Source: Glycomyces arizonensis DSM 44726
GTDB taxonomy: Bacteria > Actinomycetota > Actinomycetes > Mycobacteriales > Micromonosporaceae
DNA length: 64,000 nucleotides
Direction: 5' to 3'
Assembly: GCF_000482705.1 (NCBI RefSeq)
Contig: NZ_KI519474.1
Span: 124,001 to 188,000 of the forward strand
The stretch's first letter is position 1, and the number at the start of each line of letters is the position of its first letter. The notes under the pieces are model-generated. The model ran no database searches, was not told the DNA's origin, and saw only the letters and a list, made by a program, of their open reading frames with translations. Below, one piece after another: positions 23,586 through 31,579 of this stretch. Made by a program: the position numbers and the translations under genes.

Positions 23586-24575
23586 GTGCCGCGCAACGAA
23601 TCCGCCTTTCCGACGATCCGTCCCCGGCGGCTGCGCCGCACTGCGGCCATTCGCCGTCTGGTGGCCGAGACGAGGGTGCATCCCGCCGACCTGGTGCTGC
23701 CGTTCTTCGTCAAGGAGGGCCTGAGCGAGCCGAGGCCGATCGCCTCGATGCCGGGGGTGTGGCAGCACACGGTGGCGTCCGCGCGCAAGCTCGCCGTCGA
23801 GGCCCACCGGGCCGGCATCGGCGGGCTCATGCCGTTCGGCGTCCCCGAGACGCGGGACGCGACCGGCTCGGGCGCGACCGACCCGGACGGGATCCTCAAC
23901 GTGGTGACGAGGGCGATCCGTGAGGAGATCGGCGACGACCTGGTGCTCATCCCGGACCTGTGCCTGGACGAGTTCACCGACCACGGGCACTGCGGCGTCC
24001 TCAACGATGACGGCACGGTCGACAACGACGCGACGCTGGAGCGCTACGCCGAGATGGGCGAGCGCCTGGCCGAAGCCGGAGCGGACCTGCTGGGCGCCTC
24101 GGGGATGATGGACGGCCAGATCGGTTACGTGCGCAGTGCGCTCGACCAGAGCGGCCACACTGAGACGGGACTGCTGGCTTACGCGGCGAAGTACGCGAGC
24201 GCGTTCTACGGCCCGTTCCGCGAGGCGGTCGAATCGCAGCTGAAGGGCGACCGGCGGACCTACCAGCAGGACGCGCCGAACGCGACCGAGGCATTGCGGG
24301 AGATCGAGCTCGATGTGGCCGAGGGGGCGGACATCGTGATGGTGAAGCCCGCGTTGCCGTACCTGGACATCGTGCGGGCGGCGGCGGACTACTCGCCGGT
24401 CCCCGTTGCGGCGTACCACATCTCAGGCGAGTACGCGCAGCTCGTGGCGGCGGCCGAACGAGGCTGGATCGACAAGGACGCGGCGGTCTTGGAGAGCCTG
24501 ACGAGCATCAAGCGGGCCGGTGCCGGAATCATCGCCACCTACGCGGCGATCGACGCTGCAAGACTCCTGGCCTAA
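23586..24575 (+). CDS. hemB: delta-aminolevulinic acid dehydratase (porphobilinogen synthase)
   Basis: The roughly 329-residue TIM-barrel enzyme joins two 5-aminolevulinates into porphobilinogen. The Schiff-base lysines lie in [10 protein letters not shown] (Lys202) and [10 protein letters not shown] (Lys254). The metal site reads [14 protein letters not shown] (125-138), a mixture of the Zn-type cysteines and Asp residues. GTG 23586 has AAGGAG at ideal spacing; ATG 23577 directly abuts the same AAGGAG and is less likely. It is the last gene of the rex-hem operon, and its 3' end is overlapped in antisense by the vapC frame. Confidence 0.95.
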   Translation: MPRNESAFPTIRPRRLRRTAAIRRLVAETRVHPADLVLPFFVKEGLSEPRPIASMPGVWQHTVASARKLAVEAHRAGIGGLMPFGVPETRDATGSGATDPDGILNVVTRAIREEIGDDLVLIPDLCLDEFTDHGHCGVLNDDGTVDNDATLERYAEMGERLAEAGADLLGASGMMDGQIGYVRSALDQSGHTETGLLAYAAKYASAFYGPFREAVESQLKGDRRTYQQDAPNATEALREIELDVAEGADIVMVKPALPYLDIVRAAADYSPVPVAAYHISGEYAQLVAAAERGWIDKDAAVLESLTSIKRAGAGIIATYAAIDAARLLA

Positions 24576-24998
24576 CCAGTCCTCATTCTCGGATGGCAGC
24601 GGCTCGGTGATGCGGTGCTGGAGCAACTGCGGAAAGACACCCGACGCTGCGACGAAGTCCTTGTCGTTGTGCAGCACTGTCAACTTGTAGTGGATGGCGA
24701 CAGCGGCGACGAGGTAGTCGGCGACGCTGAACATGTTGTGCATCGATCGCTCAGCGAGATCGTCGCCCATGGCGCGAACGAGGTCCCAGGCCGGTTTAGG
24801 CACCGGTACCCATTCGTACGCGTCGAGCAGCTGCGTCTGGAGCCGCTTGTACGCCTGTTTGTCGGCGACCTTCATGACTTCGCGGAGGACCGGTTCGCAG
24901 ATGGCGACCTGCTCGTCGGCGATCAGTTCTTCGACCCAGGGGTCGGCCTGCTCTCGGATGACGCGGATGACGGTGCTGCTGTCGGCCAGGTACCTCAC
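24423..24998 (-). CDS. vapC: VapC-family PIN-domain ribonuclease toxin with unusual C-terminal extension
   Basis: Residues 1-135 form a PIN domain: Asp6 in YLADSS, Glu40 in EPVLREV, Asp94 in SVADYLVAA, and Asp112/Asp114 in LHNDKDF, the acidic cluster that cuts RNA with Mg2+. VapC toxins usually end near here. This frame continues another 56 residues, the last 51 antisense to the 3' end of hemB, with no stop between. The GTG start shares a base with the vapB stop (TAGTG). Toxicity is neutralised by VapB. The tail may be non-native readthrough or a fusion scar; it lacks any recognised motif. Confidence 0.88.
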   Translation of the reverse strand: MRYLADSSTVIRVIREQADPWVEELIADEQVAICEPVLREVMKVADKQAYKRLQTQLLDAYEWVPVPKPAWDLVRAMGDDLAERSMHNMFSVADYLVAAVAIHYKLTVLHNDKDFVAASGVFPQLLQHRITEPLPSENEDWLGQESCSVDRRVGGDDSGTGPLDARQALQDRRVLVDPASFGRRHELRVLA

Positions 24999-25207
24999 TA
25001 GTCGTCTTTCTCCGATTCCGAGAAGTCGAGCAGGCCGTCACGAGCCATCTGCTGCATCGCCCGGATCGCGCGAATGCGCTTTTCGCGATCGCCTTCGACC
25101 GCCAACGCCAAGGCCTTGTTCACGGCTTCTTTCTTGGTGGTCGAGTGTGTTGCCGACATGGCCCTGTCCAGCAGGTTGTCGTCTATGTCGATCAAGGTCT
25201 TGCCCAT
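24998..25207 (-). CDS. vapB: VapB-type antitoxin
   Basis: The 69-residue protein begins TLIDIDDNLLDRAM and STTKKEAVNKALALAV, the ribbon-helix-helix pattern of VapB antitoxins, followed by a charged C-terminal segment that would wrap the PIN toxin. It precedes vapC with a one-base overlap, the standard antitoxin-first order, and should autoregulate through the palindrome immediately upstream. The ATG at 25207 has AGGGGG upstream within the operator. Confidence 0.92.
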   Translation of the reverse strand: MGKTLIDIDDNLLDRAMSATHSTTKKEAVNKALALAVEGDREKRIRAIRAMQQMARDGLLDFSESEKDD

Positions 25208-25212
25208 GATGC

Positions 25213-25252
25213 CCCCTTGGATATACGGCTAATCTCAGTATATCCGAAGGGG
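25213..25252. promoter_or_regulatory. vapBC operator palindrome
   Basis: GGATATAC (25219-25226) and GTATATCC (25238-25245) are perfect inverted arms around 11 bases; CCCCTT and GAAGGGG extend the symmetry on both sides. It covers the vapB ribosome-binding site and is the expected VapBC autoregulatory site. Confidence 0.75.
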
Positions 25253-25760
25253 CGGTTCGACGGAGGTGCGAGCGCTCAGCGCGTCGCGGGGTCGTCGATC
25301 GTTGTTTCGTGTCGGCGGCGAGGAAGCCGCGCCCGGGACGCCCTGAGCCGTGTCGAGGATTCGGGGGGCCGATCGATCATGGTGGGGATCGACCGGCCCC
25401 TTTGCCTCCCGTGTGGGGCACCCTTGCCGCCGTCGACTGCCGGCGAGGCGGATGACCACGGCGTCGTCGGTCAGCCTGGCATCTGCACCGAGCGGACGCC
25501 GGTCATGGGTTCGGGAGGCGCGGGGGTGGCCACCAAGTCGGCCGTGGGGAGACCCACGGGCATGGCGTATGCGACAAGGCGGGACATACGGGTGCGTCTC
25601 GAACGCGTCATGCGCCGAGGGTAAGGAGCGGATGCCGGGACCGGTCCCGCTCAAGGGCGGTATCGACGGGAGGGCGGCGGTCGTCGACGCCCCTTCGCGT
25701 TGGCAGCCCGGTGTTAGGCTGGCGCAATACATGACACCCCTGGATGCATGAGGAAGCGCT
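25253..25760. other. 508-bp gene-poor interval
   Basis: No supported gene. A minus-strand frame at 25235-25732 lacks a ribosome-binding site and family resemblance. An imperfect hairpin GGGCCGATCGAT...ATCGACCGGCCC lies near 25367-25401. The gene at 25761 has its ribosome-binding site GAGGAAG at the right end. Confidence 0.35.
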
Positions 25761-26447
25761 ATGGCTTACCCTCCCCAGCAGCCAAGCTCCGACCCCGATC
25801 GGCAACCCCCGCCCGATCTTCCGCCAGGCCCTCCACAGGGGCCGCCCTATCAGCCGGGCGGCTACCCTCCGCAGGTGCCTTACGGGCAGCAGCCCGGATA
25901 CGGCGGCTATCCTCTCCCGCCGCGGCGAAAGCCCAAGGCCGGCATGGTCTTCGGCATCCTGATCGGCTCCATGGTGCTGATCGTCGTCGTCGGGCTGCTG
26001 ATCGGGCAGGCCGACGACGGGCCGTCGGCCTCGGACTCGCCCGAGGAAGTGGTCGGGCAGTACTTCGACGCCGTCGCCGACGTCTTGAACTCCGGTGACC
26101 GCACCGATCCCCAGGCGACCGCCGAAAGGCTCGCCCCGTACCTCTGCGCCGATCTCCGAGAGGACATGAGCGAGGCGATCGAGGAGATGGGCGATCCGGA
26201 CGAGATGACCGCGATGTACTCCGATGAAGAGCTGGAAGTCATGGAAGGCATGCAGTTCGAGCTGGAGTACGTGATCACCGATTCGGCCGTGTTCGGCGAC
26301 ACCGCCATTGTCGACGTCGACTTCACCACCGTGGTGACCACGGAGGAGTACGGCACGCAGTCGGAGGACTCGTCCGACAGCGTCGACCTGGTCCGCGAGT
26401 CCGGCACGTGGAAGATCTGCGACGACACCTCCGGCGAATTCCTCTGA
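25761..26447 (+). CDS. Pro-rich single-pass membrane protein with extracellular NTF2-like domain
   Basis: The 228-residue protein has a cytoplasmic Pro/Gln/Gly/Tyr-rich tail (residues 1-55), a basic stop (RRKPK), one transmembrane helix (MVFGILIGSMVLIVVVGLLIG, about 62-82) and an extracellular domain. That domain has the DUF4878/NTF2-like pattern: EEVVGQYFDAVADVLNSGD, then beta strands ending TWKICD. Such proteins are abundant in actinobacteria and often lie near secretion or cell-wall genes. Function is unknown. The ATG at 25761 follows GAGGAAG. Confidence 0.8.
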   Translation: MAYPPQQPSSDPDRQPPPDLPPGPPQGPPYQPGGYPPQVPYGQQPGYGGYPLPPRRKPKAGMVFGILIGSMVLIVVVGLLIGQADDGPSASDSPEEVVGQYFDAVADVLNSGDRTDPQATAERLAPYLCADLREDMSEAIEEMGDPDEMTAMYSDEELEVMEGMQFELEYVITDSAVFGDTAIVDVDFTTVVTTEEYGTQSEDSSDSVDLVRESGTWKICDDTSGEFL

Positions 26448-26631
26448 CATCCTGCTTCCCGGCTCGGGCGCCGTCGGTACGGCACTGCTCGGACGGGTCC
26501 CTGTTTCAGCGGGGCGTGCCGGGCTTACCGGCGCTCGGCATGCGGAGACCTCGTCCGCCGCACCGATGTCGGCCCGTGCCCCGGCCATCCGCTGGTTCGC
26601 CGCTGAGGGCGTGAACCGTTTGCCGGATGCC

Positions 26632-26660
26632 TTGACCAGGTATCGATGTTTGTCTATGCT
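26632..26660 (+). promoter_or_regulatory. sigma-70-type promoter of the GH30 gene
   Basis: TTGACC (26632-26637) and TATGCT (26655-26660) are exactly 17 bases apart, a near-consensus vegetative promoter. Transcription would start near 26667, just before the palindrome at 26675. Confidence 0.7.
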
Positions 26661-26674
26661 CAAGGCTGAATTAG

Positions 26675-26694
26675 TTTCGGAGGGTCATCCGAAA
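26675..26694. promoter_or_regulatory. operator palindrome in the GH30 leader
   Basis: TTTCGGA and TCCGAAA are perfect inverted arms around GGGTCA, extended by TTAG/ATTA-like flanks. Located just after the predicted start of transcription, it could let a repressor block elongation until xylan-derived inducer appears. Similar TTTCG/CGAAA motifs precede Streptomyces xylanase genes. Confidence 0.6.
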
Positions 26695-26751
26695 TTATCG
26701 ATGATCCCGGTTGGTGACCGATAACATCTTTCGCGACCGTAAGGAAAGAGC

Positions 26752-28377
26752 ATGACGCCACGTCGAAACGAATCCCAAGGCACCCGGAGGAAGGCACTCA
26801 GCCGCAGGTCCTTCCTCGCGATGAGCGCACTCCCGGCACTCGCGGTGGCGACGCCCGCCTCCGCGCAGTCTGCGGTCGTCGTCGATCCCTCCGCGGTGCG
26901 CCAGCAGATCCAGGGCTTCGGCGGCATGAACCACACCGTCTGGATCAACGACCTCACCGCCGCCCAGCGGGACACCGCGTTCGGCAACGGTCAGGGCCAG
27001 CTCGGCTTCTCGGTGCTGCGCATCCCCGTCCACGAGAACCAGGGCGACTGGAGCGGCGAGGTGGCCACCGCCCAGCGCGCGAGCGAGCTGGGCGCGAAGG
27101 TCATCGCCTCGCCGTGGAACCCCCCGGCCTCGATGACCGAATCCTTCTCCGGTGGCAAGCGCCTCCGGTACGACATGTACGACGACTACGCCCGGCACCT
27201 CAACGACTTCACCGACTACATGAGCGCCAACGGCGTCAACCTCTACGGCATCTCGGTCCAGAACGAGCCCGACTACGCCCACGACTGGACGGCGTGGACC
27301 GCCTCCGAGATCGTCCGGTTCCTACGCGAGAACGCCGGGTCGATCAACACCCGCGTCATCGCGCCGGAGTCCTTCCAGTACCGCAAGAACATGTCGGACC
27401 CGATCCTGAACGACTCCCAGGCGCTGGCCAATCTGGACATCCTCGGCGCCCACCTCTACGGCACGCAGCTCTCCGACTTCGACTATCCGCTCTTCGAGCA
27501 GAACGGCTCGGGCAAGGAGCTGTGGATGACCGAGGTCTACTACCCCAACTCGAGCGACTCGGCCGACCTGTGGCCCCAGGCGCTCGACGTCGGCGAGCAC
27601 CTGCACCACGCGATGGTGGACGCCCAGTTCCAGGCCTACGTCTGGTGGTACATCCGCCGCTCCTACGGCCCCATGCGCGAGGACGGGCAGATCAGCAAGC
27701 GCGGCGCGAACATGGCGCACTTCGCGAAGTTCGTCCGCCCCGGCTACGTGCGCATCGACGCCACCGCGAACCCGCGGTCGAACCTCTACACCTCCGCCTA
27801 CAAGGGCGACTCCAAGGTCGTCATCGTCGCGGTCAACAAGGGCTCGTCGGTGAGCCAGCCGTTCACGATGCTCGACACCACCGCCACCGAGGTGTCGTCC
27901 TGGGTGACCGACGCGAGCGGGAACCTCCGGCCGCAGGACCCGATCGCCGTGTCGAACGGCTCGTTCACCGCCACACTGCCCGCCCAGAGCATCACGACCT
28001 TCGTCACCGGCGCGGGCAGCGACGGCGGCGGTGACGACGACGGTGGCGGCGATGACGGTGGCGGCGACGATGACGGCGACGACGGCACCGGCGCCTGCCA
28101 GGGCCGCGTCGAGGTCGTCAACGACTGGGGCTCGGGCTGGCAGGGCAACGTCACGCTCACCGCCGGCAGCACGGCCGTCGACGGCTGGAACGTGAGCTGG
28201 AACTGGCCCGGCGGCCAGCAGATCAGCAGCTCCTGGAACGCGGACCTGTCGCAGTCCGGCTCCACGGTCACCGCCTCGGACACGGGCTGGAACGCCCGCA
28301 TCGAGGCCGGCCAGAGCCGCCAGGTCTTCGGCTTCATCGCCTCGGGGCCTGCGGTCGACGTCGACTTCAGCTGCTAG
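26752..28377 (+). CDS. secreted GH30 glucuronoxylanase with C-terminal CBM2
   Basis: The 541-residue protein opens with a Tat signal peptide (SRRSFLAM at 17-24, cleavage after PASA, about 38). The GH30 catalytic domain follows, with IQGFGGMNH, SPWNPPASM, acid/base Glu172 in QNEPDYAHDW and nucleophile Glu261 in WMTEVYYP; VWWYIRRSYGPM matches subfamily 8 xylanases that cut next to glucuronic-acid side chains. After a small beta domain comes a Gly/Asp linker (423-445) and a CBM2 (about 449-541) with Cys at both ends and surface Trp residues for binding crystalline cellulose or xylan. The gene stands alone with its own promoter and terminator. Confidence 0.92.
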   Translation: MTPRRNESQGTRRKALSRRSFLAMSALPALAVATPASAQSAVVVDPSAVRQQIQGFGGMNHTVWINDLTAAQRDTAFGNGQGQLGFSVLRIPVHENQGDWSGEVATAQRASELGAKVIASPWNPPASMTESFSGGKRLRYDMYDDYARHLNDFTDYMSANGVNLYGISVQNEPDYAHDWTAWTASEIVRFLRENAGSINTRVIAPESFQYRKNMSDPILNDSQALANLDILGAHLYGTQLSDFDYPLFEQNGSGKELWMTEVYYPNSSDSADLWPQALDVGEHLHHAMVDAQFQAYVWWYIRRSYGPMREDGQISKRGANMAHFAKFVRPGYVRIDATANPRSNLYTSAYKGDSKVVIVAVNKGSSVSQPFTMLDTTATEVSSWVTDASGNLRPQDPIAVSNGSFTATLPAQSITTFVTGAGSDGGGDDDGGGDDGGGDDDGDDGTGACQGRVEVVNDWGSGWQGNVTLTAGSTAVDGWNVSWNWPGGQQISSSWNADLSQSGSTVTASDTGWNARIEAGQSRQVFGFIASGPAVDVDFSC

Positions 28378-28384
28378 AACGGAA

Positions 28385-28414
28385 GCGGCCCGGACCCGCG
28401 CGGGTCCGGGCCGC
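28385..28414 (+). terminator. terminator of the GH30 gene
   Basis: A perfect 13-bp GC stem, GCGGCCCGGACCC with GGGTCCGGGCCGC, has loop GCGC and starts eight bases after the stop. Confidence 0.75.
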
Positions 28415-28585
28415 GAAACCGTCGCCTTCACTCGACCGGTTCGCGATCGGCGGCGGACACCCTCTATACAGGACCGGAGGGGACTGCCGCCGTTGCGGTG
28501 AACCGCGTCTCGCCGTCGAGCCCCACGGGTGGATACGAGATACTATGAGGCTGTTTCTTACCTTCAACCGGCGACGGGAGCCTCG

Positions 28586-28987
28586 ATGCCCGGACAGAGC
28601 GGGATCGAACAAGAACTGGCGGACGCACGGGCGGCCTTGGCGCGCACCACTGCCGCGCCCGAGGCCGATCAGGTCCAGCCGGTCACCGCGGCCTCGGCCG
28701 AGGGCCTCATCAGCGTGACCCTCGGGACCGACGGCCGAGTCGAGCGGATCACGGTGGAGCCCAAGGCGTTCAAGGAGGGCTCCGACTTCATCGCCGAGCA
28801 CGTGCGGCTCGCGGCCAACGCCGCGCTCGACCAGCGGGCCACTGTGGTCGGCACCGACGAGCCCGTCCCCGACCTGGACGCGATCGACAAGTCCATGGCC
28901 GAGATCCAGGAGGGCTCACTGGCCCGGCTCCAGGCCATGAGCGCCTCGATCACCCAGGTGATGTCGAAGCTCAACGGGGCGGGGTGA
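28586..28987 (+). CDS. YbaB/EbfC-like protein heading a type VII-like toxin cassette
   Basis: The 133-residue protein has the YbaB pattern: an N-terminal helix (IEQELADARAALART), a central beta-hairpin (GLISVTLGTDGRVERITVEP) and C-terminal helices (AANAALDQRAT...LQAMSASITQVMSKLNG). Classical YbaB proteins bind DNA as dimers, but copies placed next to WXG100-type genes in actinobacteria are thought to serve secretion or effector folding (inference). ATG 28586 has GGGAG six bases upstream. The next gene starts two bases after its stop. A paralogue closes the cassette at 31015. A TACTAT box at 28541 may be its promoter. Confidence 0.82.
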   Translation: MPGQSGIEQELADARAALARTTAAPEADQVQPVTAASAEGLISVTLGTDGRVERITVEPKAFKEGSDFIAEHVRLAANAALDQRATVVGTDEPVPDLDAIDKSMAEIQEGSLARLQAMSASITQVMSKLNGAG

Positions 28988-28989
28988 CC

Positions 28990-29325
28990 ATGGCCGACCT
29001 CGATCTCGACCTCGAGACGATGCGCAGCGCGGCCGATGAGATCGACGCCGCCAAGGACGAGGTCCAGGCCCTGCTCGACCAGTTCACCGGAGCGCTCGCG
29101 CAGTACGCGGACGCCTTCGGCGGCGACACGATCGGCAGCCTGGTGGGCTCGGCCCACCAGATGGTCGCGGACGCGCTCACCGAGTGCCTCACGACGAACA
29201 TCGAGGAGATCGCCGAGTACGCCCAGGCGGTGCGCGAGATGGCGGACGACCACCAGGGCGCCGACGACGAGACCGCCCAGACCTTCGAGGCGCTCCTCGG
29301 GGCGCTCGGCGAAACCCCAGGCTAG
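28990..29325 (+). CDS. small helical ESX/WXG100-like secreted protein
   Basis: The 111-residue protein is almost wholly helical and acidic: LETMRSAADEIDAAKDEVQALLDQF, a central turn with FGGD in place of WxG, and a second long helix to LLGALGETPG. Size and hairpin architecture fit WXG100/ESAT-6-like type VII substrates or partners, although the Trp-x-Gly motif is missing. A GTG at 28984, overlapping the YbaB stop, is an alternative start. It probably pairs with the carrier encoded next. Confidence 0.7.
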   Translation: MADLDLDLETMRSAADEIDAAKDEVQALLDQFTGALAQYADAFGGDTIGSLVGSAHQMVADALTECLTTNIEEIAEYAQAVREMADDHQGADDETAQTFEALLGALGETPG

Positions 29326-29343
29326 AGAGGGCGGCGACATCCC

Positions 29344-29838
29344 ATGGGCATGCAGATACCGTCGGAGCTGGCCGGTCTGCTGAGCGTGCTCGGCTACGAA
29401 TGGCCCGAATCGGACGAGGAGTCCATCTTCAACCTGGCCGGCGAGTGGACCGGCATGGCCGAGCAGATCTCCGGCAAGGTCGAGTCGCTCAACGCGGCGG
29501 CGAAGACGCTGCTGGACAACAACGTCGGCAAGGACGTCGACGCGTTCGGCGAATCGTGGACGGAAGCCGAGTCGGCCGTGAACAACATCGCCGACGCCGC
29601 CGACCCCTCGACCTTCGTCAACATCGGCCTGACGATCTCCGCCGGGATCGTCCTCGCACTGAAGATCCAGGTGATCGTGCAGCTGGCGATCCTGGCGTTC
29701 CAGATCGCGCAGGCGATCGCCACCGCCGCGGTGACGTTCGGCGCCTCCCTGCTCCAGATCCCGATCTTCAAGACCATCACCGGAGTCATCATCGACCAGC
29801 TGATGAACATGGCGATCGAGTCGGTGCTCAATGGGTAG
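29344..29838 (+). CDS. WXG100-like carrier protein (toxin N-terminal module encoded alone)
   Basis: The 164-residue protein starts MQIPSELAGLLSVLGYEWPESDEESI, the hallmark of the WXG100-like N-terminal domain found on large actinobacterial polymorphic toxins. A helical hairpin follows, and then two hydrophobic helices (FVNIGLTISAGIVLALKIQVIV and ILAFQIAQAIATAAVTFG, about 95-140) that may insert in membranes. In most such toxins this module is fused to the C-terminal nuclease; here the frame stops and the nuclease begins as a separate gene overlapping by eight bases. An internal ATG at 29350 is possible. Confidence 0.82.
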   Translation: MGMQIPSELAGLLSVLGYEWPESDEESIFNLAGEWTGMAEQISGKVESLNAAAKTLLDNNVGKDVDAFGESWTEAESAVNNIADAADPSTFVNIGLTISAGIVLALKIQVIVQLAILAFQIAQAIATAAVTFGASLLQIPIFKTITGVIIDQLMNMAIESVLNG

Positions 29839-30331
29839 GGGAAAATCCAAGGGCATCACCTTCCCCGGCAGCACGGCGAAGGTCATCACCGGACCGGTCA
29901 ACGGGAAGCTCCGCACCGCACCGGGCGGTGTGCAGAAGAAGAAGCGCAAGAACAAGCGGAAGCCCACCGTCGCCCAGGATCCCTATGTGCGCCCCGGGTT
30001 CAACAAGTCGACCAGGGAGAAGATCTGGCAGAACGCGGTCAACGCCAGCCCCGACGGCAAGGTGCGCGACCCGCTCACCGGCAAGGTCATGAACAAGAAC
30101 GAGCCTTGGGAGGCCGGTCACCTGCCCGACTGGGAGTTCCGCAAGCACAAGGCCGCGGCCGAGCAGTACGGGACCGCCATCTACCCCCGCAGCCAATTCG
30201 TCAAGGACTACAACAACGCCGACCACGCCCAGCCGGAACTGAAGTCCTCGAACGCGAGCCACCAGGGCGAGGGCAAGGGCGACGAATGGGCGGACTTCCT
30301 GAAGAAACGGTACGGCCCTCCACCGCCGTAG
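29831..30331 (+). CDS. GH-E family HNH/Endo VII-type nuclease toxin
   Basis: The 166-residue protein has a very basic N-terminus (KKKRKNKRKP, 36-45), a TREKIWQNAV helix and a GH-E nuclease domain: EPWEAGHLPDWEFRKHK (91-107, catalytic Gly-His at 96-97), then FVKDYNNADHAQPEL and SSNASHQGE (139-147) with Asn, His and Glu for metal binding. GH-E toxins are metal-dependent nucleases of polymorphic toxin systems. Its start overlaps the carrier gene, so the two are translationally coupled, implying assembly of a split effector. The following SUFU-like gene fits the immunity role. Confidence 0.85.
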   Translation: MGRGKSKGITFPGSTAKVITGPVNGKLRTAPGGVQKKKRKNKRKPTVAQDPYVRPGFNKSTREKIWQNAVNASPDGKVRDPLTGKVMNKNEPWEAGHLPDWEFRKHKAAAEQYGTAIYPRSQFVKDYNNADHAQPELKSSNASHQGEGKGDEWADFLKKRYGPPPP

Positions 30332-30382
30332 CCCCCGGCCCTGAAGGTACTGTTCGACCGGGACCCGATTTGAGGATGTGAC

Positions 30383-30958
30383 ATGCCGCTTTCCGAGACC
30401 GACAAGCGCGTGGGAATGAAGGTGGCCGACGCCTTCAGTCCCGGCGAATTCGCGAGGATCTTCGAGATCTCCGACGACCGGTCCGTGGTCGATGTCGCCG
30501 AGTACCCCGGTTCGCCGGGGCCGGGCATCGTCTCGTACTCGACGCTCGGCCTCTCGGCCTCCCCGCTCATGGACGGCGCCACCGAGATGCCGTTCCGGCT
30601 GGAGATCTGCGGGGCGGCCGACAGCGGCTACGACCGCTTTCCGCACGTCCTGGCGACGGCGGCGTTCGAGGTCCTCGGCGGCGGATTCGTCTACCCGGAC
30701 CGCATCCTCGGCGGCGCCGTGGCGGCGCACTACCCGGACCTGGAGATGAAGCACCTGCTGTTCATGACCCCGTTCCTGTGGGGCGAGGGGCTGCGGACGT
30801 TCGACGCGGGCGGACGGCAGGTCGCCTGGTTGCAGGCCGTGCCGATCTCGGACGGGGAGCTGGACCTCGCCCTGCGCACCAGCGTCGACCGGATGACCGA
30901 CCTCCTCCAGGAGCGCGGCGCCGAGCCGACCGACCTGGGCCGCCCCTCCGTGGCCTGA
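30383..30958 (+). CDS. SUFU-family immunity protein
   Basis: The 191-residue protein shows the suppressor-of-fused-like pattern used by many bacterial immunity proteins: VVDVAEYPGSPGPGIVSYSTLGLS (52-75), MPFRLEICGAA, then a helical part FPHVLATAAFEVL and FMTPFLWGEGL, ending in beta strands. It directly follows the GH-E nuclease after 51 bases, the canonical toxin-immunity order, and should bind and inhibit that nuclease in the producing cell. The fold and position support this; specificity is inferred. Confidence 0.82.
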   Translation: MPLSETDKRVGMKVADAFSPGEFARIFEISDDRSVVDVAEYPGSPGPGIVSYSTLGLSASPLMDGATEMPFRLEICGAADSGYDRFPHVLATAAFEVLGGGFVYPDRILGGAVAAHYPDLEMKHLLFMTPFLWGEGLRTFDAGGRQVAWLQAVPISDGELDLALRTSVDRMTDLLQERGAEPTDLGRPSVA

Positions 30959-31014
30959 CCCCGCCCGAGCCATCGGCGGTTTCCCTTGCACACCTTGCTC
31001 AGGCAGGAGTCCGA

Positions 31015-31413
31015 ATGTTCGGAGAAGACCAGATCGCGGAGCAGCTCGCCGCCACCCGGGAGGTCCTGGCGCGGGCGCCCGCTTCGGCCCGCGCCCAGAC
31101 GGAGCCGATCGCGACCGAGGCGGCCGACGGCCGCATCAAGATCACGCTCGGCACCGACGGCCGGTTCGAGCGGATCAAGATGAGCCTGAGCGCCCTCAAG
31201 GACGGCCCCGAGGCCCTCGTCGAACAGCTCAAGCTGGGCCTGAACGACGCGCTCGACCAGCGGGCCGCGATGACCGACACCGGCGAGCCGGTCCCCGACA
31301 TGGAGGCCGTGAACGAGAAGCTGGCCGACCTGCAGGACGCGTCGCTGCGGCAGTTCCAGGACATGCGCTCCTCGATCAGCGGACTCATGCGCGGGCTCAA
31401 CGGAAGTCGGTGA
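31015..31413 (+). CDS. second YbaB/EbfC-like protein of the toxin cassette
   Basis: The 132-residue protein is paralogous to the one at 28586: helix IAEQLAATREVLARAP, beta-hairpin RIKITLGTDGRFERIKMS, and C-terminal helices with LNDALDQRAAMTDTGEPVPD and a closing LNGSR. ATG 31015 follows GGAG. It lies 56 bases after the immunity gene. Duplicated YbaB-like genes flanking a toxin module suggest that one marks the start of another, partly lost, cassette, or that the two form a heterodimer. Confidence 0.8.
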   Translation: MFGEDQIAEQLAATREVLARAPASARAQTEPIATEAADGRIKITLGTDGRFERIKMSLSALKDGPEALVEQLKLGLNDALDQRAAMTDTGEPVPDMEAVNEKLADLQDASLRQFQDMRSSISGLMRGLNGSR

Positions 31414-31466
31414 CCGCACCGGGCCGGATCGGGGACGCCGTCGAAACCGCGCGCAGGTCCGCGCGG

Positions 31467-31539
31467 TGCCCCAGGCAGGATTCGAACCTGCGACGCACGG
31501 TTTAGGAAACCGACGCTCTATCCCCTGAGCTACTGGGGC
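31467..31539 (-). tRNA. tRNA-Arg (anticodon CCT)
   Basis: The 73-nt minus-strand sequence folds as a tRNA: acceptor arms GCCCCAG/CTGGGGC, D-arm GCTCAGGGGATAGAGC, anticodon loop TTCCTAA with CCT, T-arm GCAGGTTCGAATCCTGC and discriminator A. No CCA is encoded. It reads AGG arginine codons. It lies at the right edge of the accessory toxin region, a common place for integration, although no duplicated 3' end is seen here. Confidence 0.96.
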
Positions 31540-31579
31540 GGCAGTGCACGAGTCTAACCCATGGGGCCGCGGCGTCCGC

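Noticed and set aside
25235-25732. 165-codon minus-strand frame beside vapBC
   Set aside because: No ribosome-binding site, no motif, and Arg/Pro-rich composition typical of spurious frames.
31467-31539. tRNA-Arg as attachment site of the toxin region
   Set aside because: No integrase nearby and no duplicated tRNA 3' end could be found in the window.
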